A DNA stretch of 64,000 nt, taken from NCBI RefSeq assembly GCF_022750635.1, contig NZ_JAJKBG010000005.1, positions 248,001-312,000 of the forward strand, written 5' to 3'. The number at the start of each line of letters is the position of its first letter. Within the stretch, counting starts at the first letter, position 1. This document shows, one piece after another, positions 16,269 through 27,600 of the stretch. This stretch comes from Brevundimonas pishanensis (GTDB taxonomy: Bacteria > Pseudomonadota > Alphaproteobacteria > Caulobacterales > Caulobacteraceae). The position numbers were made by a program, and so were the translations under genes. The notes below the pieces were generated by a model. That model was not told the DNA's origin, made no database searches, and saw nothing but the letters and a program-made list of their open reading frames with translations.

Positions 16269-17702
16269 ATGAACCGCGCCCGTCGCAGCCGTATCGTCGC
16301 CACCTTGGGGCCTGCCAGTAACTCGCCCTCGATGGTCAGAGCCCTGGCCGAGGCAGGGGTCGACGTCTTCCGTTTGAACTTCAGCCATGGCAGTTATCAG
16401 GACCATGCTGCGGCGCTGAAGGCGGTGCGGGGGGCCGAAATGGCGGTGCAGCGACCGTTGGGTGTGCTTGCCGATCTACAGGGCCCTAAACTGCGGCTTG
16501 GAACCTTCACCGAGGGTACCATTGCGGTGGAGCGGGGGCACCGGATGCGGTTCGACCTTGATCCGACGCCCGGTGATGCGACGCGCGTGCAGATGCCGCA
16601 TCCGGAAATTTTTGCGGCTTTGCGCGCCGGAATGGCGCTGCTGATCGATGATGGCCGTGTGCGCCTTCGTGTTTTGGAGGCCACGCCGCAGTGGGCCGAT
16701 GTGGAGGTCGAGAGTGGCTCGGGCCTCTCCAACCGCAAGGGCGTGGCTGTGCCCGATGCGATCGTACCGGTGTCCGCCCTTACGCCGAAGGACCGGGACG
16801 ACCTGAACTTCGCGCTGCGGATCGGCGTGGACTGGGTAGCTCTCAGTTTTGTGCAGAAGGCCGAGGACATGGCGGAGCTGCGCCGCATCGTGGGCGGACG
16901 CGCCGCCTGTCTGGCCAAGATCGAAAAGCCTCAGGCCCTGCAATCGCTCGATGCCATTCTGGACTATTGCGACGGTGTGATGGTGGCGCGCGGCGATCTG
17001 GGGGTGGAGATGCATCCCGAGGACGTTCCGGTGGCGCAGAAGCAGATTCTGCGTGCGGCGCGCCAGCGTGGCGTTCCCGCTATCGTGGCCACGCAGATGC
17101 TGGAGAGCATGACCTCGGCACCGGCACCGACGCGGGCCGAGGCGTCCGATGTGGCCAACGCCGTTTATGAAGGGGCTGATGCCCTGATGCTGTCTGCCGA
17201 GACGGCGGCGGGCATGTATCCCCTCGAAGCGGTGGGCATCATGAACCGCATCGCTGAGCGGGTCGAACGCGATCCGCTGTGGCCCGGCCTGATGGATGCC
17301 GAACACGCGGGCATGGAGATCGGGGACGTCGATGCCCTCGTCGCGGCTGCGCGCAAGGCGTCAGAAGCGGCTTCGTCGAGCTGTATCGTCACCTTCACCA
17401 CCACGGGCAGTACCGCACGGCGTATGTCCCGGGAGCGGCCGTTACAGCCGGTTCTGGCGTTGACGCCCAATCCGGACACGGCGCGTCGTCTAGCGCTGGT
17501 GTGGGGATTGGAGCCGCGTTTGGGGCGTCAGCCTGAATCGCTGGAAGGCCTGACGGACGATGCGGTCACCGCCGCCGTTGAATACGGGCTGGCGAAGGCA
17601 GGCGACCGTATCCTGATCCTTGCCGGCACGCCGTTCGGGGCACCGGGTGCGGCGAACCTGCTACGTCTCGCCCGCGCGCCATCGGGACCTTCCGGCGTTT
17701 AA
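16269..17702 (+). CDS. pyk: Pyruvate kinase
   Basis: 477 residues, full length for a bacterial enzyme. It converts phosphoenolpyruvate and ADP to pyruvate and ATP. Visible motifs are RIVATLGPASNSPSMVRALA at the start, FRLNFSHGSY, the catalytic ...ACLAKIEKPQALQSLD and VMVARGDLGVEMHPEDVPVAQKQ segments, and the C-terminal allosteric domain with IVTFTTTGSTARRMSRERP. It is monocistronic, between the phosphatase and the methylase. Confidence 0.97.
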   Translation: MNRARRSRIVATLGPASNSPSMVRALAEAGVDVFRLNFSHGSYQDHAAALKAVRGAEMAVQRPLGVLADLQGPKLRLGTFTEGTIAVERGHRMRFDLDPTPGDATRVQMPHPEIFAALRAGMALLIDDGRVRLRVLEATPQWADVEVESGSGLSNRKGVAVPDAIVPVSALTPKDRDDLNFALRIGVDWVALSFVQKAEDMAELRRIVGGRAACLAKIEKPQALQSLDAILDYCDGVMVARGDLGVEMHPEDVPVAQKQILRAARQRGVPAIVATQMLESMTSAPAPTRAEASDVANAVYEGADALMLSAETAAGMYPLEAVGIMNRIAERVERDPLWPGLMDAEHAGMEIGDVDALVAAARKASEAASSSCIVTFTTTGSTARRMSRERPLQPVLALTPNPDTARRLALVWGLEPRLGRQPESLEGLTDDAVTAAVEYGLAKAGDRILILAGTPFGAPGAANLLRLARAPSGPSGV

Positions 17703-17834
17703 GAAACGCACTGAAGTCGGATGCTGAACAGGCGAACGGCCGCAATGCGAAGGGTATCGCTTTAGTTGGCTGCGCCCAATTGACCGTTAGGGGGTAGGAC
17801 AGGCTACGATAGCGGCTATGAGTCGGTGTGCCGC

Positions 17835-18884
17835 ATGATCAAATATATCGGCTCCAAACGTGCCCTTCTGGGGCAGGTGGGTATGGCTATTCAGGCCATT
17901 TTGCCGGATGGCGGTCGGGTTTGTGACCTGTTTTCCGGCTCTGCCCGCGTCGGGCATCACCTCAAGAAGATGGGCTATCAGGTCTGGTCGAACGACCACA
18001 ACGCCTACGCCCATACGCTGGCTACCGCATATGTTCAGGCCGACCGAGAGCGCTGGCTGGAAAAGACAGGGACTGTTCTGGAGGAACTTCGACAGGTTAC
18101 GCCCGAAGCTGGATGGTTCACGCGCAACTTCTGCGAGGAGGCCCGCTTTTTCCATCCAGAGAACGGGGCGCGCATCGACGCCATGCGCGAACGCATCGAG
18201 CGTATGGATCTGGAGCCGGAACTGAAGGCTGTCGTGCTGGTTGCCCTGATGGAAGCGGCGGACCGTGTGGATTCCACGGCCGGCCTGCAGATGGCCTATA
18301 TGAAGCAGTGGGCTCCGCGCGCGCTAAAGCCTCTGCAGTTGCGATTGCCCGATATCCTGCCCGCAGTACCTTCGGGACCTTGTGTAGCGACCCACGCCGA
18401 CGCCGTCGCCATTGCGTCCCAAATCGAAGCCGGTCTGGTTTATCTGGACCCGCCGTATAACCAGCACTCCTACCTTGCGAATTATCACTGCTGGGAAAGC
18501 CTCGTGCTGTGGGACAAGCCGGAGACTTACGGCGTTGCCCGCAAGCGTGTGGATGTGCGTAGCCGCAAGAGCGACTTCAACTCCAAGCCCCGCATCAAAG
18601 CCGCACTGGCTTCGGTGATCGACAATCTCCACGCCCCCAATCTCGTCATAAGTTTTAACGACGAGGGTTATCTGTCGCGCGAAGATATGGAGGCTCTATT
18701 GGGGCGTCGCGGTAATGTACAAGTGATTGAGATACCGCGACCTCGATATGTCGGTGCGCGTATAGGTATTCACAATCTAAAAGGCGAACGCGTCGGCGAA
18801 GTTGGAAGACTTCGGAATGTTGAGCGGCTGTTCATATCTACGGCAAAGCCTATAGACTTAAGTCACATAACGACGTCTGGTTAA
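17835..18884 (+). CDS. Orphan D12-class DNA adenine N6-methyltransferase
   Basis: 349 residues. The N-terminal motif MIKYIGSKRALLGQV and DLFSGSARVGHHLKKMGYQV (AdoMet-binding motif I) with YLDPPYNQHSYLANYH (catalytic motif IV, DPPY) define the alpha/D12 class of adenine methylases. An in-frame GTG nine bases earlier (17826) is an alternative start. No restriction endonuclease or specificity gene lies nearby, so it is probably a solitary methylase or a remnant of a phage or R-M system. The 3' quarter of the gene has somewhat more AT-rich codons than its neighbours. Confidence 0.85.
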   Translation: MIKYIGSKRALLGQVGMAIQAILPDGGRVCDLFSGSARVGHHLKKMGYQVWSNDHNAYAHTLATAYVQADRERWLEKTGTVLEELRQVTPEAGWFTRNFCEEARFFHPENGARIDAMRERIERMDLEPELKAVVLVALMEAADRVDSTAGLQMAYMKQWAPRALKPLQLRLPDILPAVPSGPCVATHADAVAIASQIEAGLVYLDPPYNQHSYLANYHCWESLVLWDKPETYGVARKRVDVRSRKSDFNSKPRIKAALASVIDNLHAPNLVISFNDEGYLSREDMEALLGRRGNVQVIEIPRPRYVGARIGIHNLKGERVGEVGRLRNVERLFISTAKPIDLSHITTSG

Positions 18885-18962
18885 TGGTTTTGCCACAGAT
18901 AGAGCCAAAATAAGGCAGCTTTGCCGTTTGGAACATCATGGTTTTGCGGTCGTTACCCGCAT

Positions 18963-19286
18963 ATGTCCGTACCCGTTTCAAACTATACTGCAGTATCCGA
19001 GGCTCGCGCACAGCGCGCTGCCGAGGCGTATCGTGCGGCCGAGCGTTTAGGACGGCCCCACAGACAGGCAACCGAATGGCGCAGGCTCTGCAAAGCCGAT
19101 CAGGCTCGCAGAGATTTCTATGGCTTTGCCGATCTGCTTGATCGCAAAGACGACGTGGAAGACGCCGAATTCGAACCATTGGATGACTTTGAAACCGCCG
19201 ATCAGGAAATCCGCTCTGCCTATTTTATGGGTGCAATAGCGGTCGGCAGCGCCTGCCTCCTACTCGGCGGGCTGTTCATCCTCTAA
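18963..19286 (+). CDS. Small C-terminally anchored hypothetical protein
   Basis: 107 residues from the ATG at 18963 (the frame is open back to 18921 with a TTG). The soluble part is charged and helical ([19 protein letters not shown], then an acidic [18 protein letters not shown] stretch). A single hydrophobic segment at the end ([21 protein letters not shown]) looks like a tail anchor. No family is recognised. Its 3' end overlaps that of rnhB by 27 bp in convergent orientation. Confidence 0.6.
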   Translation: MSVPVSNYTAVSEARAQRAAEAYRAAERLGRPHRQATEWRRLCKADQARRDFYGFADLLDRKDDVEDAEFEPLDDFETADQEIRSAYFMGAIAVGSACLLLGGLFIL

Positions 19287-19937
19287 AGCCGTCAACAAGA
19301 CTTTGATCGGCGCATAGGACCTGCGGTGTACGGCGCAAGGACCATACAATCTCAATGCCTCGCGGTGTTGGGGTGACCCGTACCCCTTATGGCTGGCAAA
19401 GCCATAGCCAGCGTTTTCGGCATCCAGAGCGATCATCAGGTGATCGCGGGTGGTTTTGGCTAGAATGGACGCTGCGGCGATAGAGAGCGAAAGCCCGTCG
19501 CCCTCGACTGCAGTATCGACCTGACACGGCAGTTTGAACTTGTAGTTACCATCAATCAGAGCACCCGCAGGCGTGACAGCCAGAGCGGCGACCGCACGCT
19601 GCATCGCCAGTTCGGTGGCGCGCAGAATATTGATGCGGTCGATTTCTTCGACGCTGGCGTGACCGATCCCCCAAGCGATGGCCTTTTCCTTGATGACAGG
19701 CATCAGGGCTTCGCGACGCTTTTCTGTGAGGGCTTTGGAGTCGTTCAATCCGTGCGGGATGTCCAGCGGGTTGAGGATGACCGCCGCGGCGGTGACCGGA
19801 CCGGCCCAGGGACCGCGGCCTGCCTCGTCGATACCGCACACCGGACCCCCGCAAATTGCCGACAGCCGGTTTTCCAGTTCCATCGTCAATGGAGCTTTGG
19901 TGGGCTTTACGCGGGCGCGCTGGGTCGAGGTCGTCAT
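19260..19937 (-). CDS. rnhB: Ribonuclease HII
   Basis: 225 residues from the ATG at 19937 (frame open to 19991). It removes RNA from RNA/DNA hybrids, including single ribonucleotides in DNA. The signature [19 protein letters not shown] carries the first catalytic Asp and Glu; [13 protein letters not shown], an Asp in ALIDGNYKF, and [13 protein letters not shown] complete the active site, with the [10 protein letters not shown] loop. In Caulobacter I recall rnhB lying beside the cell-cycle methylase ccrM; here the nearest methylase is the unrelated D12 enzyme and ccrM is not in the window. Confidence 0.94.
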   Translation of the reverse strand: MTTSTQRARVKPTKAPLTMELENRLSAICGGPVCGIDEAGRGPWAGPVTAAAVILNPLDIPHGLNDSKALTEKRREALMPVIKEKAIAWGIGHASVEEIDRINILRATELAMQRAVAALAVTPAGALIDGNYKFKLPCQVDTAVEGDGLSLSIAAASILAKTTRDHLMIALDAENAGYGFASHKGYGSPQHREALRLYGPCAVHRRSYAPIKVLLTALEDEQPAE

Positions 19938-20310
19938 GGATTCTGCTATCGCATTGTCCGGTCGTCGATGGCTAGGTCCCAAGCGCTTCATTCGAAGTAA
20001 AATTCGGGGATCGTTCTGGTTGTAAGGAATGTAGCTTTTCTAAAGAATGGCGAGCGGCATACGTGTTCGGGATTTTAGTCCGTTTTGGTTGCGCAACCTT
20101 TACTATAACATGAGTCTCAAACAGTTGAGACACAGGTGACAACGGTGCAGCCCTGTGTCGCCGGGTGGTCGGGTAAGCTTGACTATTAATGCCTCGTTAA
20201 TAAATCGCCTCGTATCGGTTCTCGGGGTCTGATGATCTCGTCGACCCATTTGTATTTATCTTTAGATTTTGTGATCGATTGAACATGCCCTTGCGGCGTG
20301 CCTCGGTGTT
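19938..20310. other. Divergent intergenic region between rnhB and the AraC-type gene
   Basis: No gene is seen in these 373 bases. The region is AT-richer than its surroundings, has an imperfect repeat CAGTTGAGACACAGG, and carries a full CtrA-type motif (listed separately). Confidence 0.6.
20186..20200. promoter_or_regulatory. CtrA-type motif TTAA-N7-TTAA
   Basis: TTAA (20186-20189), TGCCTCG, TTAA (20197-20200) is an exact match to the CtrA consensus, 111 bp before the AraC-type start and about 250 bp before rnhB. The distance suits control of the regulator promoter better than rnhB. The motif is short, so chance occurrence is possible. Confidence 0.5.
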
Positions 20311-21372
20311 GTGGGTTGGTGGATGGCAGTCGGTGTACGTGACCGCGAGGGTATAGATGGCGACGCGCGCATCGCGCGTTCCGTCCTCGACACCACGTTG
20401 CTACCGGAAAAATCGCGCATCGGAGTGTGGCAGGAGACAGCCGCTTCGGTATGGGAAATCTCTGCCATCACCGACGCGACGTTTTACGCCAAGGTTGATG
20501 CCTATCACGCCGGCGACCTGATGTTCGGCAGCGTGACCAGCTGCGCACAAAAGACCCAGCGTAACGCAGCTCTGATCGCCTCTGACGGTCTCGACTACTT
20601 CCTGATGCAGTTCTACGTCGATGGCCAGCGCGTGGCGCGCACCCGACGGTCGGAGCAGGTGCTGTCGAACGGCGACATGCTCATGGTCGACATGAGCCAG
20701 CAGATCGAGACGGACTCGACTGCCTATCGCTCGGTGGACCTAGTGATGCCGCGCCGTGTGCTGGAGCCGCTTTTGCTGGACTCCGACGCCCATGCGGGAC
20801 AGCGGCTGGTGGCGGCAGACCCCCTGACGGCCCTTTTCCGCAAGCACCTGATGGCGCTGTACGAGGCGGCTCCGCATATGACCGAGGCGCAGGCTTTTTC
20901 AGTGCAGGGCGCGACTCTGGCACTGGCCGCTGCGGCCCTGAACGGCACGATCTCGCCTGAATATGCTTCCTCGGTTCGGGCAGCGGCGTGGCTGCCGGTA
21001 CGCAAATACATCGAGCAGCACTTGTCCGACCTCTATTTGACGGCAGAACAGGTGGCGATGGCCTTTGGCATATCCCGCGCCACGATTTACCGGATGATGG
21101 AGCCGCGCGGCGGGTTCGTGAACTATCTGCGCCTGAGGCGATTGCATCGCTGCCGTGATGATCTAGTCGATCCCGGCCAGAGCCACCGGACGATTGCCGA
21201 TATTGCCGCGCTGTGGGGGTTCAGCAATCCGTCGGCATTCAGCAGCGCCTTCAAGGCCTTGTTCGACATGTCGCCTCGCGATTTCCGCAACATTGCAAAG
21301 GGGAGGGCCCGACGATCAAGCGGCGCCGGATCCGAAAGCGACTGGAGTCGATGGTTGGCCGCGATGAGGTGA
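20311..21372 (+). CDS. AraC-family transcriptional regulator
   Basis: 353 residues (GTG at 20311; an ATG at 20323 is equally plausible). The N-terminal ~200 residues form an AraC-binding/cupin-type sensor (FYAKVDAYHAGDLMFGSVTS, DYFLMQFYVDGQ, NGDMLMVDMSQQI). The C-terminal ~100 residues hold the two HTH motifs: YLTAEQVAMAFGISRATIYR and HRTIADIAALWGFSNPSAFS followed by FKALFDMSPRDFR, the AraC signature. The ligand is unknown. The gene lies directly upstream of the giant autotransporter gene and of a tandem 21-bp repeat, the kind of site AraC proteins bind, so it is a strong candidate for its regulator. Confidence 0.88.
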   Translation: MGWWMAVGVRDREGIDGDARIARSVLDTTLLPEKSRIGVWQETAASVWEISAITDATFYAKVDAYHAGDLMFGSVTSCAQKTQRNAALIASDGLDYFLMQFYVDGQRVARTRRSEQVLSNGDMLMVDMSQQIETDSTAYRSVDLVMPRRVLEPLLLDSDAHAGQRLVAADPLTALFRKHLMALYEAAPHMTEAQAFSVQGATLALAAAALNGTISPEYASSVRAAAWLPVRKYIEQHLSDLYLTAEQVAMAFGISRATIYRMMEPRGGFVNYLRLRRLHRCRDDLVDPGQSHRTIADIAALWGFSNPSAFSSAFKALFDMSPRDFRNIAKGRARRSSGAGSESDWSRWLAAMR

Positions 21373-21399
21373 CCGCCGGAAGGTTAACGGGCGAGAGCC

Positions 21400-21441
21400 T
21401 GAGACGTGCGGAACAGTCTATGAGACGTTCGGCAAAGTCTT
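21400..21441 (+). promoter_or_regulatory. Tandem 21-bp direct repeat, candidate AraC-type operator
   Basis: Two adjacent copies of TGAGACGTkCGGmAmAGTCTw occupy 21400-21420 and 21421-21441, differing at five positions. A 21-bp period equals two helical turns, so both half-sites face the same side of the helix as AraC dimers require. A TATAAA element follows at about 21460, which would place the second copy over the -35 region. The ATG of the giant autotransporter is 163 bp downstream. Confidence 0.6.
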
Positions 21442-21603
21442 TGAAATTAATATGAAACTATAAAGCGAGGGGCGTTGACCGTGTCCCCGCTGCGACTCTA
21501 GCAGCATCGCATGAAACTGTGCCGCCCCTGTGTCCGGGTGGCAGCGTCGCGTCGACTACTCCGGGAAACGGTGAGCGTCGCAGACTGCACTTTGGGGGAA
21601 GAG

Positions 21604-24600
21604 ATGAAAATCACGTCGCGCGAGATGAACCGCATTGCAGCCATCGTCGACAAGGTCGTCGGTGAGCTGGATATCCATGCCGCAGACATGGAGCTGCGCC
21701 GCATCGTCCGCAGCGAGGCTGAGGCCGTTCGCGCGACACTGGGCGAGGCTTCGACCAAGGGTGCGGAGCGGCTGCGCGCCAGCCTTGATCGCCTGGTCGC
21801 CTTGATGGAAATGCCTGCGGCAGTCGAGGCCGAGCGCCCGCGCGGCCGCGACGTTCTCTTCTCGCTCAAGTCTCTGGCGCGGGCCTTTGCGGCGCTGACG
21901 GGTGGCGCGCTTCTGGCGCTGCCGGGGCTGGCTGCGGCGGCCGATGTGGGCGGTGCCATTGTACACCCGATTTCCAACGCCCAACTGACCATCACCGAAG
22001 TTGTGGCCATGGGTGTCGTCGCTATCGATGCGACGGGCACAGAATACTTCATCTTTAACGTCCCGACGGTGGGCACTTCGATAGCCGACCCGAACTCGGT
22101 TCCGGACGCTGACGGCAATCCCACCGGCACGACAACCGTCATCGGCTACAAGCTGATGGATGGCACCTCGGTTGACACCTATGTCCTCAACGCCAGCGGC
22201 GTTCCGGTCTATCGCGAGGCGGGCCAGCCCGATGTGCCGATCTACGAGATCGTCTACGGCACGCCTGCCAGCGGGACGGTCGGAAGCCCGGGCTATACCC
22301 CTCCTGTTGCCAGCGGTTCGCTTCAAACTGTGACGAGCCTGGCGGATGGCGGGATCGACGCCGTACGACCTGAAGACACCGCCGTGTCGGGCAGCGGTTC
22401 GGGCCGAATTACGGTCATCCAGCGCGGGTCGAACGGCAGTAACGGCCGTACGGGCGTCTTCTTTATCCCTGCATCGTCGGGCAGCGCCGGTAAGACCGGT
22501 CCTGCGGTCAATGTGACGCAGCAGGTCGATAACGCCATCACTGCAAACGGGGGTGCAGGGATCACCTACGCCAGCATCGGCGGTAACGGCGGCCATGGTG
22601 GCGGCTCCTACGTCAACCTGGCTGGCGGCGGTAAGTCGGGCGGGCAAGGCGGCTCGGGCGGCACCGTCAATGTCACGCTCAATGGTAACGGTAGCGTCAC
22701 CACCAGCGGCAGCAATGCGCATGGCATCGTCATCCAGAGCCGTGCAGGCCGTGGTGGTAACGGCGGTGACAGCTGGGCGACGACCGGCAGTGCAGGCAAT
22801 GGCGGCTCGTCAAACTCGGGCGGTTCGGTCACCGTCAACAACCGTCTGGACGTGACGACCACGGGGACGCGTTCCCACGGCATGCTGGTACAGTCGCTGG
22901 GCGGCGGTGCTGGTGACAGCGGCTCGTCCTATGGCCTGTTCGGCGCGGGCGGCGACGCGGGCTGGGGCGGTCACGGCGGTTCGGTCAGTGTGACCAACGG
23001 CGGCAACATCGCAACGTGGGGGCAAGGCTCCTTCGGCATTCTGGCCCAGTCCATTGGCGGTCAGGGCGGCGATAGCGGTAACGTCGGTGGTCTGGCCGCG
23101 CTGGGTGGTCACGCCGGTTCGGGCGGTAACGGCGGCGCGGTCAGCGTTACCACGCTCGAGGGCTCCTATATCTATACGGGCGGCAGCGGCTCGCACGGTA
23201 TCGTGGCCCAGTCGATCGGCGGCGGTGGCGGTACGGGCGGTACGTCCGGCGGCCTCGTGGCCGTGGGCTCACGCGGTGGTGTGGGCGGTAACGGCGGCTC
23301 GGTCCAAGTCTATCATAACGCAGACCTCGAGACGCATGGCGCTGGTGCCTACGGCATTCTTGCGCAGTCGATCGGTGGCGGCGGCGGTACCGCAGGTACG
23401 ACGGCGGGGGCTGTGGCTCTAGGCGTCGGCGGCAATATCGGCGGTAGCGCTTCGAGCGTCACGGTCAATGTCGGTGCCAGCGGCACCATCCACACTTCCG
23501 GCCTGACCTCGGCAGGTATTGTGGCCCAGTCGATTGGCGGTGGCGGCGGTGACGGCAGCAGCAGCGGCGGTTTCGTGTCGCTGGGCGGCGGCGGTGGCAG
23601 CGCAGGCCATGCCAATCAGGTCACTGTCACCAATCAGGGCGAAATCATCACGGGCGGGGCCGGCGCAGATGCGATCATCGCCCAGTCCATCGGCGGTGGC
23701 GGTGGCCGCGGCGGGGCAACCGGTGGCTTTGTCGCTCTGGGCGGCAAGGGTTCGGCCGGTGGTAACGCAAGCACGGCTTCGGTCACCAATACTGGGACCA
23801 TCAGGACGTCCGGCGACCTGTCGCGCGGTATGCTGGTACAATCGATCGGCGGCGGTGGCGGTGCGGCCGGTGCCGCAGGCGGCGTGTTCGCATCAGGCGG
23901 TACTGGCGGCGTCGGCGGTAGCAGCGTAGCCCGCATCGGCGCGACCAGCTCCGCTGAGTCCAGCGGTGCTGCAGTCGCTGCCACCAACTCCGGTAGCATC
24001 GTCACCAGCGGCAAGATGTCGACCGCCATTCAAGCGCAGTCGATTGGCGGCGGCGGCGGTGACGGCGCGAATGCCGGCGGCTTCTTCATGGCTATCGGCG
24101 GTAACGGTGCCAAGGGCGGCGCTGCCGGCGCTGTAACCGTGACCAACAGCGGCAGCCTGATTACGACGGGCGATGACTCGCACGGCATTCTCGCTCAGTC
24201 GATTGGCGGGGGCGGCGGTAACGGCGGCTCGACCGTCTCGGCGGCGATCCTGACCTCGGTTTCCATCGGCGGCGACGGCGCTGGCGGCGGCAAGGGCGGT
24301 GTTGTCACCATCAACCAAAGCAACAATCCCGATGCTGCCAGCGTCATCACCACGAACGGTGATCGCTCCTATGGCGTGCTGGCGCAGTCGATCGGCGGGG
24401 GCGGCGGTAACGGCGGTTATGCCATTTCGACGGCTATCGGTGCGGGTGCAGGCGTAGCGGTTTCCATCGGCGGCGACGGCGCTGGCGGCGGCAATGGCGA
24501 TGCCGTGAACTATACCGGCTTTGCCCGCATCAACACCGGCACTTTTGACGGCGAGACGCGCGGCGGCTCCAACTCGACCGGTCTGCTGCTGCAGTCCATC

Positions 24601-27600
24601 GGCGGAGGCGGCGGGAACGGCGGCTTCACCATCGCCAATAGTGTCACGGGCCTTGTCGGCGCTGCGGTCTCGGTCGCCATCGGCGGCTCGGGTGACGCCG
24701 GCGGCGACGGCGGCAACATCACCATGCGCGATGCAGGTGGCTCGATCACGACGCGCGGCGATTTCGCCTCGGGTCTGGTCGCCCAATCGATTGGCGGCGG
24801 CGGAGGTAACGGCGGCTTTAGCATCGGCACAAGCGTGCTGGGTGGTCTCGGCGCGGCCGTGACGGCGACCATCGGCGGCGACGGTGCCAATGGCGGCCGT
24901 GGCGGCGTTGTGGATATCAACTACACCGGCAACATCTCCACCTTGGGGATGGGCGCGACGGGTGTCCTCCTCCAGTCTATCTCGGGCGGTGGCGGCAACG
25001 GTGGCTTCAGCATTGCTACCGGCGTTGGCGGCATAGCGGCACCGGCCATCACGGTCGGTCTGGGCGGCAGCGGTGGTCAGGGACAGGCCGGTAATAGTGT
25101 CATCGGTGTGATCGACGGCAACATCTCCACCTATGGCATTCTGTCCAATGGCTTCGTAGCCCAGTCCATCGGCGGCGGTGGCGGCAGCGGCGGCTATAAC
25201 GTTTCCGGCTCGGTTTCGGGTGGCATCGGCGGTCTGGGCATTGCCGTGGGCATTGGCGGCACCGGCGGTGGCGGCGGTGCCGGTGGCATGGTGGACGCAA
25301 GCGTTCTGGGACAAATCTACACCCAAGGCATGCTGTCGACGGCCTTCATCGCGCAGTCGATTGGCGGCGGCGGCGGCAGCGGCGGCTACAACATCTCGGG
25401 TGCCGTTGCAGGCGGTCTGGGCAGTGGCGCAATCACCGTCGGCCTGGGCGGTGCTGGCGGCAGCGGCGGCGACGCCGGTGCAGTCACGGCCTATGTCGGT
25501 GACGATATTCTGACCGAAGGCATGATGTCCGACGGTCTGGTCGCACAGTCGATCGGCGGCGGCGGCGGTAACGGCGGCTTCAATGTCTCCGGTTCCATCG
25601 CGGGCGGTCTGGGTGCGGGATCGATCTCGGTTGGTCTGGGTGGTTCGGGCGGCTCGGCTGGCGATGCGGGCGCAGTGGTTGCGACCGCTGACGGCCAGAT
25701 CGGCACCAAGGGCGATTACTCGAACGCCTATGTGGCCCAGTCCATCGGCGGCGGTGGCGGCGCGGGCGGCTTCAATGTGTCCGGCTCGATTGCGGGCGGT
25801 CTGGGTTCGGGCAGCATTTCGGTCGGTCTCGGCGGCGGCGGCGGTGGGGCCGGTAACGGCGGCACTGTGACCGCGACGGCCAACGACACCATCATCACCG
25901 AAGGGCGCGGCTCGTTCGGTATGATCGCGCAGTCGATCGGCGGCGGCGGCGGTGCCGGTGCCTTCAACGTGTCGGGCGGTATCGGCGGCGCAGCGTTCGG
26001 CTCGGGCTCGATTAGCGTGGGTCTGGGCGGCTCGGGCGGCGGCGGCGGTAATGCCGCTGCGGTTATCGCCAAGGCCAAGTCCATCCAGACCAGCGGCGAC
26101 AGCGCGACGGCCTTCCTCGCGCAGTCTGTCGGTGGTTCCGGCGGCGCGGGCGGCATGAATGTCTCCGGTGCAATCTCGGGTTCTGGCATGGGCGCAGGCT
26201 CGATCAGCGTCGGCCTCGGCGGCTCGGGCGCGGGCGGCGGCGACGGCAGCACGGTTGATGCCGAGGTCATCGGCAATGTGCTGACGCTGGGCAACTATTC
26301 CGAAGCCGTGGTGGCGCAGTCGATTGGCGGCGGCGGCGGTAACGGTGCCTTCAACGTGGCCTTCGACGCCAGCGGCGCGGGCATCGGTGCGGGCGGTCTG
26401 GCCTTTGGCATGGGCGGTTCAGGCGCAGGTGGCGGTCACGCGGCCCTGGTCGAACTGGATATCACCGGCAATGTGGAAACGCGTGGCAGCTATGCCAATG
26501 CTGTGGTCGCCCAGTCGGTGGGCGGCGGCGGCGGTGCCGGTGGATTCAACGTATCGGGCGGCATAGCAGGTGCGGGCACCGGTTCGGGCACGATTTCGAT
26601 TGGTCTGGGCGGCTCGGCCGGGTCGGGCGGTAATGCCGGTGACGTCAATGTCACCCTGGAAGGTCTGACACGTACGGCGGGCACTGAATCCCGCGCTATC
26701 ATCGCCCAGTCGCTGGGCGGTGGCGGTGGTGCCGGCGGCTTCAACGTGGCCGGTAGCGTGACGGGTGCGGGCACGGGCTCGGGCTCGATCAACTTTGGTC
26801 TGGGCGGCAGCGGCGGGGCTGGCGGTAATGCGGGCGCGGTGAACTTGTCGGTCACAGGCGCGCAGATTACGTCCGGTCAGTACGCAGCCATCACTGCCGG
26901 TAAGGGCGCTGTGGCGATCACGGCCCAGTCGGTTGGCGGGGGTGGCGGCGCTGGCGGCTTTAACGTCGCGGGCGGTATTTCCGCGGCGGGCACCGGAGCG
27001 GGCAACATCTCGGTCGGCCTTGGCGGCACGGGCGGCGACGGCGGCAATGCCGGTGCAGTTCTGGCCGACATCATCGGCAGCATCGACACCTCGGGCGAAG
27101 ATGCGACAGGCCTGCTGGCCCAGTCGGTCGGCGGCGGCGGCGGCTCGGGCGGCTTTAACGTCACGGGCAACATCACGGCAGCCACTCAAGGTGCGGGTAA
27201 CATCGGCGTCGGTGTGGGCGGCATGGGCGGCGGCGGCGGTGACGCCGGTACGGTGACGGCCAACCTCGAAGGTGACGTCGTCACCCGCATGGCTGGTGCC
27301 AACGCTATTGTCGTCCAGTCGATTGGCGGTGGCGGCGGTTCTGGCGGCCTGAATGTCAGCGGCGGTATCGCGGCGTCCTCGCAGAGCGGCGGGACCGTAA
27401 CCGTCGGCGTCGGCGGATTTGGCGGCGACGGCGGTGATGCCTCGGACGTCAGCGGCCTGGTGCGCGGTGATATCGGTACCCAGATGGCCAACAGCGCAGG
27501 CCTGACCTATCAGTCCATCGGGGGCGGTGGCGGCTCGGGCGGTATGAACGTCTCGGGCAGCATCGCAGCGGGTCTGCAAGGCGCGGGGGCCATCTCGGTC

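Noticed and set aside
17703..17834. Promoter TTGACC...TACGAT before the methylase gene
   Set aside because: The spacer is about 19 bases and the match is weak; not enough to list as a feature.
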